Source: Pseudomonas sp. RIT409 (lineage in GTDB: Bacteria; Pseudomonadota; Gammaproteobacteria; Pseudomonadales; Pseudomonadaceae). From it: a stretch of 64,000 nucleotides of DNA. The notes below the pieces were generated by a model. It saw nothing but the letters and a program-made list of their open reading frames with translations. It searched no databases and was not told where the DNA came from. A program made the translations under genes and the position numbers. Within the stretch, counting starts at the first letter, position 1. Every line of letters begins with the position of its first letter. Shown here one piece after another: positions 17,433-26,193 of the stretch. Location: contig NZ_QARE02000022.1 in the NCBI RefSeq assembly GCF_003052515.2, positions 1 through 64,000 of the forward strand, in the 5' to 3' direction.

Positions 17433-18301
17433 GCGGCAGCACCCTGTTACGCGACAGCGGGCGCGGCTACCTGCTCTCGGCACCGGCACTGGTGCTGTTC
17501 ATCGGCCTGCTGGTGCTGCCATTGCTGCTCACCCTGGTGCTGTCGTTCAACGTGTTCGATTACGAGGTGGGCGTCAAAGGCGATCAGTGGACGTTCGCCC
17601 AGTACCTGAACCTGATCAGCGATTCCTACTTCTACGAGATTTTTTTTCGCACGTTCTGGATCAGCGCACTGGTCACGCTGCTCTGCGTGCTGATCGGTGT
17701 TCCGGAGGCGTACATCCTCAGCCGCATGGGTACGCCATGGCGCTCGATTTTCCTCATCCTGATTCTCACCCCGCTGTTGATTTCCGTGGTGGTGCGGGCA
17801 TTCGGCTGGAGCCTGTTGCTCGGCGCCGACGGGTTGATCAATCAGGCCATCCAGGCCCTGGGCGGGCGTCCACTGAAGCTGCTGTATACCCCGTTCGCCG
17901 TGGTGCTGGCGCTGGTCCACGTGATGCTGCCGTTCATGATCATCCCGGTGTGGACGTCGCTGCAAAAGCTCGATCGGTCGGCCGAGCAGGCCGCGCTGTC
18001 GCTGGGCGCAAGCCAGGCCACGGTCATGCGTCAGGTGGTGCTGCCGCAGGTGATGCCCGGCGTGCTGTCCGGCACCCTGATCGTATTCGGCCTGTCGGCC
18101 AGCTCTTTTGCCATTCCGGGGCTGCTGGGCGGGCGTCGCTTGAAGATGGTCGCAACCACCGTCTATGACCAATACCTCTCGGAACTCAATTGGCCCATGG
18201 GCGCGGCCATCGCCGTCGCGCTGCTGCTGATCAACCTGTTGGTGATGCTGTCGTGGAACCGGCTGGTGGAAGGCCGCTACAAGAAATCCCTGGGGGAATG
18301 A
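17429..18301 (+). CDS. ABC importer permease 1, PotB-like
   Basis: A 290-residue inner-membrane protein with six predicted helices. The EAA loop reads EQAALSLGASQATVMRQVVLPQVMPG, the surface that contacts the ATPase. The start overlaps the ATPase stop by four bases. It belongs to the PotB type of polyamine/opine/amino-acid-derivative importers. Confidence 0.9.
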   Translation: MSGSTLLRDSGRGYLLSAPALVLFIGLLVLPLLLTLVLSFNVFDYEVGVKGDQWTFAQYLNLISDSYFYEIFFRTFWISALVTLLCVLIGVPEAYILSRMGTPWRSIFLILILTPLLISVVVRAFGWSLLLGADGLINQAIQALGGRPLKLLYTPFAVVLALVHVMLPFMIIPVWTSLQKLDRSAEQAALSLGASQATVMRQVVLPQVMPGVLSGTLIVFGLSASSFAIPGLLGGRRLKMVATTVYDQYLSELNWPMGAAIAVALLLINLLVMLSWNRLVEGRYKKSLGE

Positions 18302-18304
18302 CCG

Positions 18305-19099
18305 ATGTCCAAGAATGGCCCGCTGGCCTTGTCCTTTCATGCCCTGGTGGTGGTGTTCATGCTGGCGCCGCTGGCGGTGGTGTGCCTGGTGGCATTTACC
18401 CCGGAAAACACCCTGAGCCTGCCCTGGCATGGGTTTTCCCTGCGCTGGTTCAGCGCGGTGTTCGAACGCGCCGATTTCATCCAGTCGTTCTACAACAGCC
18501 TGTTGTTGGCGGTGGTGGCGGCGACCCTTGCGACACTGATTGCCGTCCCCGCCGCGCTGGCGATCACCCGCTACCAGTTTCCCGGACGGAACCTGCTCAA
18601 CGGCCTGTTCCTGTCACCGATCATCATTCCGCACCTGGTGCTAGGCGTGGCGATGCTGCGGCTGTTCGCCCTGATGGGCGTCAACGGCAGCTTTGTCTGG
18701 CTCATGTTCGCCCACGTCGTGGTGATCACCCCCTACGTGTTGCGCCTGGTGCTCGCCGCCGCGATCGGCATGGATCGCAGTGCCGAACAAGCCGCCGAAT
18801 CGCTGGGCGCCAGCCGCTTCACCCTGTTCCGCCAGATCACGCTGCCGATGATCCTGCCGGGTGTGGCCGGCGGCTGGCTGTTGGCATTCATCAACAGTTT
18901 CGATGAGGTCACGCTGTCGATTTTCGTCACCTCGCCGGCGACCCAGACATTACCCGTGCGCATGTACGTCTACGCCACCGAATCCATCGACCCGATGATG
19001 GCCGCTGTTTCGGCGCTGGTCATCGCCCTGACAGCCGCCACCATGATCATCCTCGACCGGGTCTACGGCCTGGACCGCGTTCTAGTGGGACGACACTGA
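18305..19099 (+). CDS. ABC importer permease 2, PotC-like
   Basis: A 264-residue partner permease with about six helices and the EAA loop EQAAESLGASRFTLFRQITLPMILPG. A GGGGGA ribosome site is placed just before the ATG, three bases after the previous stop. With permease 1 it forms the membrane channel of the importer. The final residues (DRVYGLDRVLVG) are a usual PotC-type tail. Confidence 0.9.
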   Translation: MSKNGPLALSFHALVVVFMLAPLAVVCLVAFTPENTLSLPWHGFSLRWFSAVFERADFIQSFYNSLLLAVVAATLATLIAVPAALAITRYQFPGRNLLNGLFLSPIIIPHLVLGVAMLRLFALMGVNGSFVWLMFAHVVVITPYVLRLVLAAAIGMDRSAEQAAESLGASRFTLFRQITLPMILPGVAGGWLLAFINSFDEVTLSIFVTSPATQTLPVRMYVYATESIDPMMAAVSALVIALTAATMIILDRVYGLDRVLVGRH

Positions 19100-19151
19100 T
19101 GGCGCGTCCCTTGATCCTTCACCCCTGCACCGGCCTTACAGAGAGCGCACC

Positions 19152-19442
19152 ATGGCATTGCTGAAACGACTGGCCGAACTCGACCGCGAGGTCTTGCCCT
19201 TCACCCTCGACGGACAACCGACCCAAGGCCTGCGGGGCGACACCCTGTTGACCGCCGTGCTCACCGGCGCCGACCGCTTGCGGGGCAGCGACTTCAGCGC
19301 CGAGCCTCGTGCCGGTTTCTGCCTGATGGGCGCCTGCCAGGACTGTTGGGTCCGCCTGGGGGATGGCCGTCGAGTGCGCGCCTGCTCGACGCTACTGGAG
19401 GCCGGGCTGAGTGTCGTTCGCGAACCGGGGCGCTGCCTGTGA
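19152..19442 (+). CDS. Small [2Fe-2S] subunit of a flavin oxidase complex (HcnA/OoxC-like)
   Basis: A 96-residue ferredoxin-like protein. The cluster ligands are C-x4-C-x2-C (GFCLMGACQDCWVRL) and a later Cys in RVRACSTLL. In HcnABC cyanide synthase, opine oxidases and D-hydroxyproline dehydrogenase this small subunit passes electrons between the two flavoproteins. Its stop overlaps the GTG start of the next gene by four bases, so the three subunits are likely translated in coupled fashion. Confidence 0.85.
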   Translation: MALLKRLAELDREVLPFTLDGQPTQGLRGDTLLTAVLTGADRLRGSDFSAEPRAGFCLMGACQDCWVRLGDGRRVRACSTLLEAGLSVVREPGRCL

Positions 19443-20800
19443 AACGCGCCGATATCGTCATTGTCGGCGCCGGGCCGGCCGGCATCCGCGCTGCGCAGAC
19501 GCTGGTTGCCCATGGCGTTCAGCCCTGCCTGATCGATGAAAGCCTGCGCGGCGGTGGACAGATCTACCGCCGTCAGCCCGAGCACTTCAAGCGCTCGGCC
19601 AAGACCCTCTACGGATTTGAAGCGCCTAAAGCCCGTGCCGTGCATTCAGCTCTGGATCGCCTGGCAAGCCAGATCGACTATCGGCCGGAAACGCTGGTCT
19701 GGAACGCCGAAGCGCAAACGCTCGACACGCTGACCAACGGCGTCGCGACACAGGTGCCGTATCAACGGCTGATCGTCGCCACCGGCGCCACGGACCGCAT
19801 CCTGCCTGTACCTGGCTGGACCTTGCCCGGCGTGTACAGCCTCGGCGCCGCACAGATCGCGCTGAAGTTCCAGGGCTGCGCGATTGGCGAAAAGGTGGTC
19901 TTCGCGGGCAGCGGGCCGCTGCTGTACCTGGTGGCTTATCAGTACGCCAGAGCCGGTGCGAAGGTCGCGGCGGTGCTCGACAGCGCCCCGCTCTCGGCTC
20001 AGACCCGCGCCCTGCCCGCCCTGCTCGGGCAGCCCGCGACCCTCGCCAAAGGCCTGTATTACCGCGGCTGGCTCACCGCCCATGGCATTGCGGTGCATCA
20101 AGGTGTCGCGCTGGAGAGCATCCAGGGGCGCCAGCGTGTCAGCAGCGTGCAATGGCGCGACGGCGGCCAATTGAAACGGCTGGATTGCGATGCCGTCGGC
20201 TTCGCTCATGCGTTGCGCAGCGAGACGCAACTGGCCGATTTACTCGGCTGTGCCTTCGATTGGTGCCCGCTGAACCGCGCCTGGTTGCCGCGCCGGGACG
20301 ACCAGGCGCGCAGCAGCGTGGAAGGCGTTTACCTGGCGGGAGACGGCGCCGGCATCATGGGAGCCGACGCCGCAGAGATGGCGGGCGAGCTGGCGGCCCT
20401 GACCCTGCTGGGCGATATCGGTCATCAGCGCGACGCTGCCCGCAGCCGCGAACTGCAAGGCAAGCTCGAGCGTATTCGGCGATTCCGCCATGGCCTGGAA
20501 ACGGCCTTTCCTTTCCCTGATCGCTGGGCGGCCGATGCGCCGGACGAAACGACCATCTGCCGCTGCGAGGAAGTCAGCGCCGGTGACATTCGCCGGACCG
20601 TCGCCGAGGGGCATTGGGAGGTGAACCGGGTCAAAGCCATGTGCCGGGTCGGAATGGGGCGCTGCCAGGGCCGGATGTGCGGGCCGGCATCGGCCGAAAT
20701 CATCGCCCAGGCCAGCGGTCGCGACATTTCCAGCGTGGGTCGCCTGCGCGGCCAGGCACCGATCAAACCCTTGCCGTTCGGCGTGGAGATGGAGCCATGA
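19439..20800 (+). CDS. FAD/[2Fe-2S] oxidoreductase subunit (HcnB/OoxA-like)
   Basis: A 453-residue flavoprotein. The FAD motif is at the start (ADIVIVGAGPAGIRAAQTL), a second dinucleotide motif lies mid-protein (GEKVVFAGSGPLLYLVA), and a C-terminal BFD-like cluster domain has C-x-C (TICRCEEVSAGDIR) and C...C-x4-C (MCRVGMGRCQGRMCGP). This is the layout of the HcnB, OoxA/NoxA and D-hydroxyproline dehydrogenase subunit. A long open frame begins at 19346, inside the previous gene; GTG 19439, overlapping its stop as GTGA, gives the proper N-terminus. Confidence 0.87.
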   Translation: MKRADIVIVGAGPAGIRAAQTLVAHGVQPCLIDESLRGGGQIYRRQPEHFKRSAKTLYGFEAPKARAVHSALDRLASQIDYRPETLVWNAEAQTLDTLTNGVATQVPYQRLIVATGATDRILPVPGWTLPGVYSLGAAQIALKFQGCAIGEKVVFAGSGPLLYLVAYQYARAGAKVAAVLDSAPLSAQTRALPALLGQPATLAKGLYYRGWLTAHGIAVHQGVALESIQGRQRVSSVQWRDGGQLKRLDCDAVGFAHALRSETQLADLLGCAFDWCPLNRAWLPRRDDQARSSVEGVYLAGDGAGIMGADAAEMAGELAALTLLGDIGHQRDAARSRELQGKLERIRRFRHGLETAFPFPDRWAADAPDETTICRCEEVSAGDIRRTVAEGHWEVNRVKAMCRVGMGRCQGRMCGPASAEIIAQASGRDISSVGRLRGQAPIKPLPFGVEMEP

Positions 20801-21981
20801 GCGCATTCAGCGAAGTGGATGCCGTGATCATCGGCGGCGGCATCGTCGGCTCCTCCGCCGCGCTGTTTCTGGCCAGAACGGGCAAGCGCGTGGTCTTGCT
20901 GGAGCGGGACTTTGTCGGCGCCCATTCCAGCGGCGTGAACTATGGCGGGGTGCGCCGCCAGGGGCGTCCGCTGTCTCAGTTACCGCTTTCGCAACGGGCG
21001 CACGGGATCTGGGCAGACCTGCACAACCTGATCGGCATCGATGGCGAATACCAGCGCTCCGGCCATTTGAAACTGGCGCGCAGCGAACAGGACATGGCGG
21101 CGCTGGAGGCTTACGAACGGGCGGCTCGGGGCTTCGGTCTGAACCTGCGACTGCTCGACCGCGTTCAACTGCGTGCTCGCTTTCCCTGGGCCGGCGATGT
21201 TGCCGTGGGAGCGTCGCTGTGCGCCGACGATGGTCACGCCAATCCGCGGCTCGTCTCTCCCGCATTTGCTTTTGCAGCGCGGCGTGCCGGCGCTCAGGTG
21301 GAGGAACAGGCTCGCGTCATTGAAGTTACCCATGACGGCCTGGCCTTCAGAGTCCGCACAGCCCATGGCACCCAGTGGCGCGCGCCCTGGCTGCTCAATT
21401 GCGCAGGCGCCTGGGCTGCCGACCTCGCTGCACAATTCGGCGAACCGGTGCCGATGCGCTCGGGCCACCCGGCGATGCTGGTCACCGAACCGTTGCCCCT
21501 GTTCATGGACGTCAGCACCGGCGTCGAAGGCGGCGGTATCTATGCACGACAGGTCGCTCGGGGCAATTGCGTGCTCGGCGGTGGCCAAGGCTTCGCGCTC
21601 GACCCGGGCAGAGCCCGGCCCGGGCAGGCGGCGATTCTGGAAATACTGCGCAACGCCGGTGAACTCTACCCGCCGCTGGCAGGCGCACAGGCGATCCGCA
21701 CCTGGAGCGGCACCGAAGGCTACCTGCCGGACCGCGAACCGGTGCTGGGGGCCAGCGCCACGCAACCGGGTCTGTTGCACGGTTTCGGCTTTGCAGGTTC
21801 CGGTTTCCAGATCGGCCCGGCCGCGGGTCAGGCGCTGGCGCAGATCGTCTGCGACGGGGCGCCCGACATCGCCCTGGATGCCTTTTCGATTTCCCGATTT
21901 CAAGCGGTACCGCCTGCCCCTGCCGTGCCCCCGCGCACGGATAACGTTATCCCTTTGCTCAGAGGAACATCGCAGCCATGA
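20797..21981 (+). CDS. FAD-dependent amine/amino-acid oxidase subunit (HcnC/OoxB-like, DAO family)
   Basis: A 394-residue flavoprotein of the D-amino-acid/sarcosine/glycine oxidase family. The N-terminus carries DAVIIGGGIVGSSAALFLARTG; the C-terminal FAD contact reads GLLHGFGFAGSGFQIGPAAG. This subunit normally holds the catalytic site that oxidises a C-N bond of the substrate. ATG 20797 overlaps the previous stop (ATGA), and its own stop overlaps the next start in the same way. The substrate could be an opine, a D-amino acid or another secondary amine. Confidence 0.87.
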   Translation: MSAFSEVDAVIIGGGIVGSSAALFLARTGKRVVLLERDFVGAHSSGVNYGGVRRQGRPLSQLPLSQRAHGIWADLHNLIGIDGEYQRSGHLKLARSEQDMAALEAYERAARGFGLNLRLLDRVQLRARFPWAGDVAVGASLCADDGHANPRLVSPAFAFAARRAGAQVEEQARVIEVTHDGLAFRVRTAHGTQWRAPWLLNCAGAWAADLAAQFGEPVPMRSGHPAMLVTEPLPLFMDVSTGVEGGGIYARQVARGNCVLGGGQGFALDPGRARPGQAAILEILRNAGELYPPLAGAQAIRTWSGTEGYLPDREPVLGASATQPGLLHGFGFAGSGFQIGPAAGQALAQIVCDGAPDIALDAFSISRFQAVPPAPAVPPRTDNVIPLLRGTSQP

Positions 21982-23033
21982 ATACCCTCAGATCCCTTAA
22001 ACGCCTCGCCCTGACCGGTCTGCCACTGGCGGCCACCGCACTGGCATCGACCACCGTCCATGCGCAAACCACCCTGTACCTGGGGATGAACGGCGGCACC
22101 ATGGAACGGCTGTATGCCGATCAGGTACTGCCTGCGTTCGAGAAGGCCAACGACGTCAAGGTGGTGATCGTCCCCGGCACCTCCTCGGACATTCTCGCCA
22201 AGGTCCAGGCCAGCAAGGACAACCCGCAGATGCACGTCATGTTTCTCGACGACGGCATCATGTACCGCGCGATTTCCATGGGGCTGTGCGGCAAGCTTCA
22301 GCCGAGCGCAACCCTCGCGGACATTCCGGCCAAGGGCAAGATCAAGGACGAAGCCGTGGCAGTGAGCCTGGGCGTCACCGGTCTGGCGTACAACAGCAAG
22401 ATGTTTCAGGAGAACGGCTGGAGCGCGCCAACTTCCTGGGCGGACATGGCAGACAAACGCTACAAGGACAAGCTGGTGTTCCAGTCGCTGGCCTCCAGCA
22501 CCTTCGGCCTGCACGGCTTCCTGATGTTCAACCGCTTGCAGGGCGGCACCGAAACCAATGTCGAGCCCGGCTTCAAGGCGTGGCCGAAGACCGTGGGGCC
22601 GAATGTGCTGGAATACATCGCCAGTTCCGCAAAGATTTCCGAAATGGTTCAGACCGGCGAGGCCGCCCTGTTCCCGCTGACGCCGACGCAGGTCACCGCG
22701 CTCAAGCTCAAAGGCGTGCCCGTTGAGTACGCGCCGCCCAAGGAAGGCGCCGTGGTGCTGAACGTCGCCGAATGCACCATTGCCAATAACGATCAACCCG
22801 AGCTGGCGCAGAAACTGGCGGAATTCCTGCTCACTCCGCAGGCGCAATCTCCGGCGCTGGAACTGGGTGACCAGATCCCGTCCAATCCGAAAACGCCGAC
22901 GAGCGACCGCACCCGCGGGCAGGTCGAGGCCATGAACAAGTACCTGGAAACAGCGGTGACCATCGATTGGGATCAAGTCAATCAGGTGCGTCCGGAGTGG
23001 AACGCTCGCTGGAGCCGAACCATCGAGCGGTAG
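21978..23033 (+). CDS. Periplasmic substrate-binding protein of the oxidase-linked ABC importer
   Basis: A 351-residue exported protein. A signal peptide of about 29 residues (basic start, hydrophobic core, cleavage near VHA-QTT) precedes a PotD/AfuA-type binding fold. It is the last gene of the seven-gene operon, start overlapping the previous stop (ATGA), an unusual place for the most abundant subunit. It binds the substrate in the periplasm and delivers it to the two permeases. Confidence 0.88.
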   Translation: MNTLRSLKRLALTGLPLAATALASTTVHAQTTLYLGMNGGTMERLYADQVLPAFEKANDVKVVIVPGTSSDILAKVQASKDNPQMHVMFLDDGIMYRAISMGLCGKLQPSATLADIPAKGKIKDEAVAVSLGVTGLAYNSKMFQENGWSAPTSWADMADKRYKDKLVFQSLASSTFGLHGFLMFNRLQGGTETNVEPGFKAWPKTVGPNVLEYIASSAKISEMVQTGEAALFPLTPTQVTALKLKGVPVEYAPPKEGAVVLNVAECTIANNDQPELAQKLAEFLLTPQAQSPALELGDQIPSNPKTPTSDRTRGQVEAMNKYLETAVTIDWDQVNQVRPEWNARWSRTIER

Positions 23034-23086
23034 CACACCGGGCGTGTATGCCCCGGTGATGGCTGCGACCTGCAACCCGTTCTGAC

Positions 23087-23118
23087 GGCAAACCCCTGCT
23101 CAAGGAGTGGGGTTTGCC
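23087..23118 (+). terminator. Hairpin between the oxidase operon and the convergent kinase gene
   Basis: GGCAAACCCC (23087-23096) and GGGGTTTGCC (23109-23118) form a perfect 10-bp stem with a 12-base loop. It lies between two convergent genes and could end both transcripts, although a clear T-run is lacking. Confidence 0.6.
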
Positions 23119-23138
23119 AACGAACTCAGCGCGGCAGC

Positions 23139-24845
23139 CTAGCGCAGCAATCCCTCGATACCGGCAATCAGGCCTTCCAGGCTCACAGGCTTGTTCATGA
23201 TCACCGCGCCGGCCTGACAGCCCGCGCGCACCGCTTCGATGTCCGCGTGCCCGGTGAGCAGCAACACCGGCAGTCCTGGCCAGATCTCGCGCAGTACGCG
23301 AAACAGCGCCACTCCGCTGAAATCGCCCATGGCGCAATCACTGACGACGATATCCGGCACGCGACGGCGTATCGACTCAATCGCTGCGAAACCACTCGAC
23401 ACCGACTCCACCGCGTAACCGGCGTCCATTAGCAGCCCGGCCATGACGTCTCGAAGGCGGTCGTCATCGTCCACCAGCAAGACCTTCGCTCCCCGAGCTG
23501 GCAAAGCAGCTGCCGATGCTGTCGAGTGGGCTGGCGCTTGCGCGATCGTCCCGTCTACGCCCTCGCGTATCTTGAGCAGCAGGCTCACCGTGGTGCCGCC
23601 TGCGCCGCCGCACTGCAAGGTCACGTTGCCTCCTGCCTGGGCGGCGAACGCCGATACCTGCGAAAGCCCAAGCCCCGTGCCCTTCCCGGCTTGCTTGGTG
23701 GTGAAGAACGGCTCGAACGCCTGTCGGGCAATCGCTTCAGGAATGCCAGGGCCGTCGTCTTCGACGGTCAACTCCACATAGACGCCGTCGCTCAGCGCCG
23801 CGTGATCGGTGAGTGACAGCACCCGGGTCGCCACGCGAATGCTCCCCGCCCCGCCCATCGCATCCCGTGCGTTGACCAGCAGATTGAGAACCGCAGCTTC
23901 CAGTTGCGTGGCGTCACAAAGCACCCAGGCAGGCGTCGAGTCCAGCTCGAACAGCAGCTTGATGTCCGGGCTCAGCACACGGCCGAACAATTCCTCGAGG
24001 CCGCGCAATTCCGCGCTCACGTCCAGCAGGCTGAGCGCCGAAGGGTCCTGGCGGGTGAAGGCCAGCAGTTGCGCGATCAAGGTCGAGCCTTTGTTCACGG
24101 CCTGCAGACCGACCGAAGCCCAGCGCAGAACGTCTTCGGGCTTCTGCGCCTTGCGCTCGATGAATTGCAGGCTGGCGCTGATCGCCTGGAGCAGGTTGTT
24201 GAAGTCATGGGCAATGCCGCTGGTCAGTTGCCCGATCACCGACACCCGCTGGTCCTGGCGCAATTGGGCATGGGCGGTTCGGTCATCACCCAGTGCGTCG
24301 ATCACCTTGCGGCTCAAACTGCGGGTCTGTTCGTCTTTGAGCAGGCTGAATTCACGCAGCTGCATCAGGGCTGACGTCTGGCGGGCCAACGCCTCGAGCG
24401 CGGCAGCCTGAGCCGGGTTCAGAGTGCGCGGAACCCTGTCGATCACACACACGGTGCCGAGCACCGCACCGTGTTCGGTCACGATGGGCGCACCGGCATA
24501 GAACCGGATGAAGGGTTCACCCAGCACCAACGGATTCTGGGCGAAGCGCTCATCCAGCGTAGCGTCCTCCACGATCAGCAGTTGCGCCGGTTGAAGGATG
24601 GCATGGGCGCAAAACGCCTGATCACGATGGGTTTCGCGCACAGGCAAGCCGACGCAGGCCTTGAACCATTGACGTTCGCGGTCGATGAGCGAAACCAGGG
24701 CAATCGGGGTTTCGCAGATCAGCGCGGCCAATGAGACGATGTCGTCGAAGGCCTGCTCGGGCAGACTGTCGAGGATGTGCAGGCGCTCCAAGGCCTCGAT
24801 ACGTCGAGCTTCGTCAAGCGGGAGCGGCGCGGGGCGATGGGTCAT
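23139..24845 (-). CDS. GAF-domain hybrid histidine kinase with C-terminal receiver
   Basis: A 568-residue soluble protein. A GAF domain (about residues 20-160; FKACVGLPVRETHRDQAFCA, FYAGAPIVTEHGAVLGTVC) of the kind common in light- or redox-linked kinases is followed by HisKA (GIAHDFNNLLQAI), an ATPase domain (NARDAMGGAG, GKGTGLGLSQVSAFAAQ) and a receiver (acceptor Asp in VVSDCAMGDFSG). The kinase core resembles that of the hybrid kinase at 2828-5221. The frame opens at 24929; ATG 24845 begins just before the family's LPLDEARRIEAL segment. No cognate regulator is adjacent, so it may be an orphan. Confidence 0.85.
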   Translation of the reverse strand: MTHRPAPLPLDEARRIEALERLHILDSLPEQAFDDIVSLAALICETPIALVSLIDRERQWFKACVGLPVRETHRDQAFCAHAILQPAQLLIVEDATLDERFAQNPLVLGEPFIRFYAGAPIVTEHGAVLGTVCVIDRVPRTLNPAQAAALEALARQTSALMQLREFSLLKDEQTRSLSRKVIDALGDDRTAHAQLRQDQRVSVIGQLTSGIAHDFNNLLQAISASLQFIERKAQKPEDVLRWASVGLQAVNKGSTLIAQLLAFTRQDPSALSLLDVSAELRGLEELFGRVLSPDIKLLFELDSTPAWVLCDATQLEAAVLNLLVNARDAMGGAGSIRVATRVLSLTDHAALSDGVYVELTVEDDGPGIPEAIARQAFEPFFTTKQAGKGTGLGLSQVSAFAAQAGGNVTLQCGGAGGTTVSLLLKIREGVDGTIAQAPAHSTASAAALPARGAKVLLVDDDDRLRDVMAGLLMDAGYAVESVSSGFAAIESIRRRVPDIVVSDCAMGDFSGVALFRVLREIWPGLPVLLLTGHADIEAVRAGCQAGAVIMNKPVSLEGLIAGIEGLLR

Positions 24846-25304
24846 GGGTTCACGCTGGTAAGGGGGCTGGCAGAAAGCGACATGCTCAATCGGATCGGCG
24901 ATCCTGCTGTCGGTTCCCCAGTGCATCATGCCAATTCGCTGGCAATGGGGATAGCGATAAATGGCCTTTCGCTCTCACCGCCGGTCTTCTTGCGCGCGCA
25001 TGGGCCATCTCGAAGGGTTGCACACCGACCGAAACAGCGGGCGATAGAGCATATCGATGAGATGATCGGAACAAGCGATTGGACGCTCTGGCCCCGGATC
25101 GGTAGCTTGCTCACTACCTGATTACGCTTTTTCTGGCGTTTCTGCGATGCGGTGTGAAGTCGCACACCGACACCCTCAAATGGATAGGCGCCGTGGCTCA
25201 CAGCACGCTCGCGCATCAAGACCGGACGCTTGACCCATCATTAATCGTTGCCTGGCGCGTGACTGAGTGTCGTGCCATCGGCCTTTGCGTGCGAGTTTGA
25301 ACAC
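24846..25304. other. 460-base intergenic region with small inverted repeats
   Basis: No convincing gene. CGGTGTG (25150-25156) and CACACCG (25163-25169) form a 7-bp dyad. The 10-mer GCACACCGAC occurs twice, at 25020 and 25162. TGCCA-ATTCGC-TGGCA lies near 24928-24945. These may be promoter elements of the divergent kinase and channel genes. Confidence 0.3.
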
Positions 25305-26117
25305 ATGTCCATCAACACCCCCCAACAAATCGCCGAGCTCACCATCGAGGCCGGCGTGAAGAAATCCCGGCTGCCAGTGTCCGCGATCCTGGTACTGGGT
25401 TTCCTGGCAGGCGCCTTCATCGCCCTGGGTTTTCTGCTGGACATTCACGTCAGCACCATGATCCCCGGCCCATGGGCCTCGTTGGGTAATTTGCTGGGTG
25501 CAGCGGTGTTTCCCATCGGGCTGATCCTGGTCATCCTGGCGGGCGGCGAGTTGCTCACCGGCAACATGATGACCCTTCCCACAGCGCTGTTTGCCGGGCG
25601 CATCTCAGTGGGCGCGGTGCTGGGCAACTGGGCGCTGGTCACTTTCGCCAACCTGCTGGGCGCAATGTTCATTGCCTATTTTTTCGGCCATGTGCTGGGG
25701 CTGACCGAAGGCGTTTACCTGGCCAAAACCGTGGCGATCGCCAAAGCCAAGGCGAGTGCCGACTTCGGTCAAGCGTTCATTTCCGGCATCGGCTGCAACT
25801 GGCTGGTGTGCCTGGCGGTCTGGCTGTCGTACGCCAGCAAGGACGTCACCGGCAAGATCATCGGCATGTGGTTTCCCATCATGGCCTTCGTCGCGATCGG
25901 CTTCCAGCACGTGGTGGCGAACATGTTCGTGATCCCGGCGGCCATTTTTGCCGATGCGTTGAACTGGGGCGTCTTCGTGGAAAATATCGGCGCGGTGTTC
26001 CTGGGCAACGCGGTGGGGGGTGCAATTTTCGTCGGTCTGGCGTATTACGTGTCCTATTCGAAAGCTGAACGGGCGCATGACGTGATGGTCGAGCCGCCGG
26101 TCAGCCAGAAGATTTGA
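25305..26117 (+). CDS. Formate/nitrite transporter family channel (FdhC/FocA-like)
   Basis: A 270-residue inner-membrane protein of the FNT family with six helices. Signature stretches are GGELLTGNMMTLP and GIGCNWLVCLAVWLS, which surround the pore's narrow points. The start is ATG 25305; an upstream in-frame ATG at 25272 would add eleven non-family residues. Formate is the likeliest cargo because moaA, a molybdenum-cofactor gene needed by formate dehydrogenases, follows 76 bases downstream on the same strand. Confidence 0.87.
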   Translation: MSINTPQQIAELTIEAGVKKSRLPVSAILVLGFLAGAFIALGFLLDIHVSTMIPGPWASLGNLLGAAVFPIGLILVILAGGELLTGNMMTLPTALFAGRISVGAVLGNWALVTFANLLGAMFIAYFFGHVLGLTEGVYLAKTVAIAKAKASADFGQAFISGIGCNWLVCLAVWLSYASKDVTGKIIGMWFPIMAFVAIGFQHVVANMFVIPAAIFADALNWGVFVENIGAVFLGNAVGGAIFVGLAYYVSYSKAERAHDVMVEPPVSQKI

Positions 26118-26193
26118 ACCTTGAGCCATGTGCTTCGTCCGTTCATAGCACACGACGCCTGATCTGCCACGCAACACGCTGCCGAGAAAACGC

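Noticed and set aside
17447..18430. 327-codon minus-strand frame
   Set aside because: Very Gln/His-rich, antisense to the permease genes; a shadow frame.
25020..25171. Repeated 10-mer GCACACCGAC
   Set aside because: Only two copies 142 bases apart; could be chance in GC-rich DNA, so noted only within the intergenic entry.
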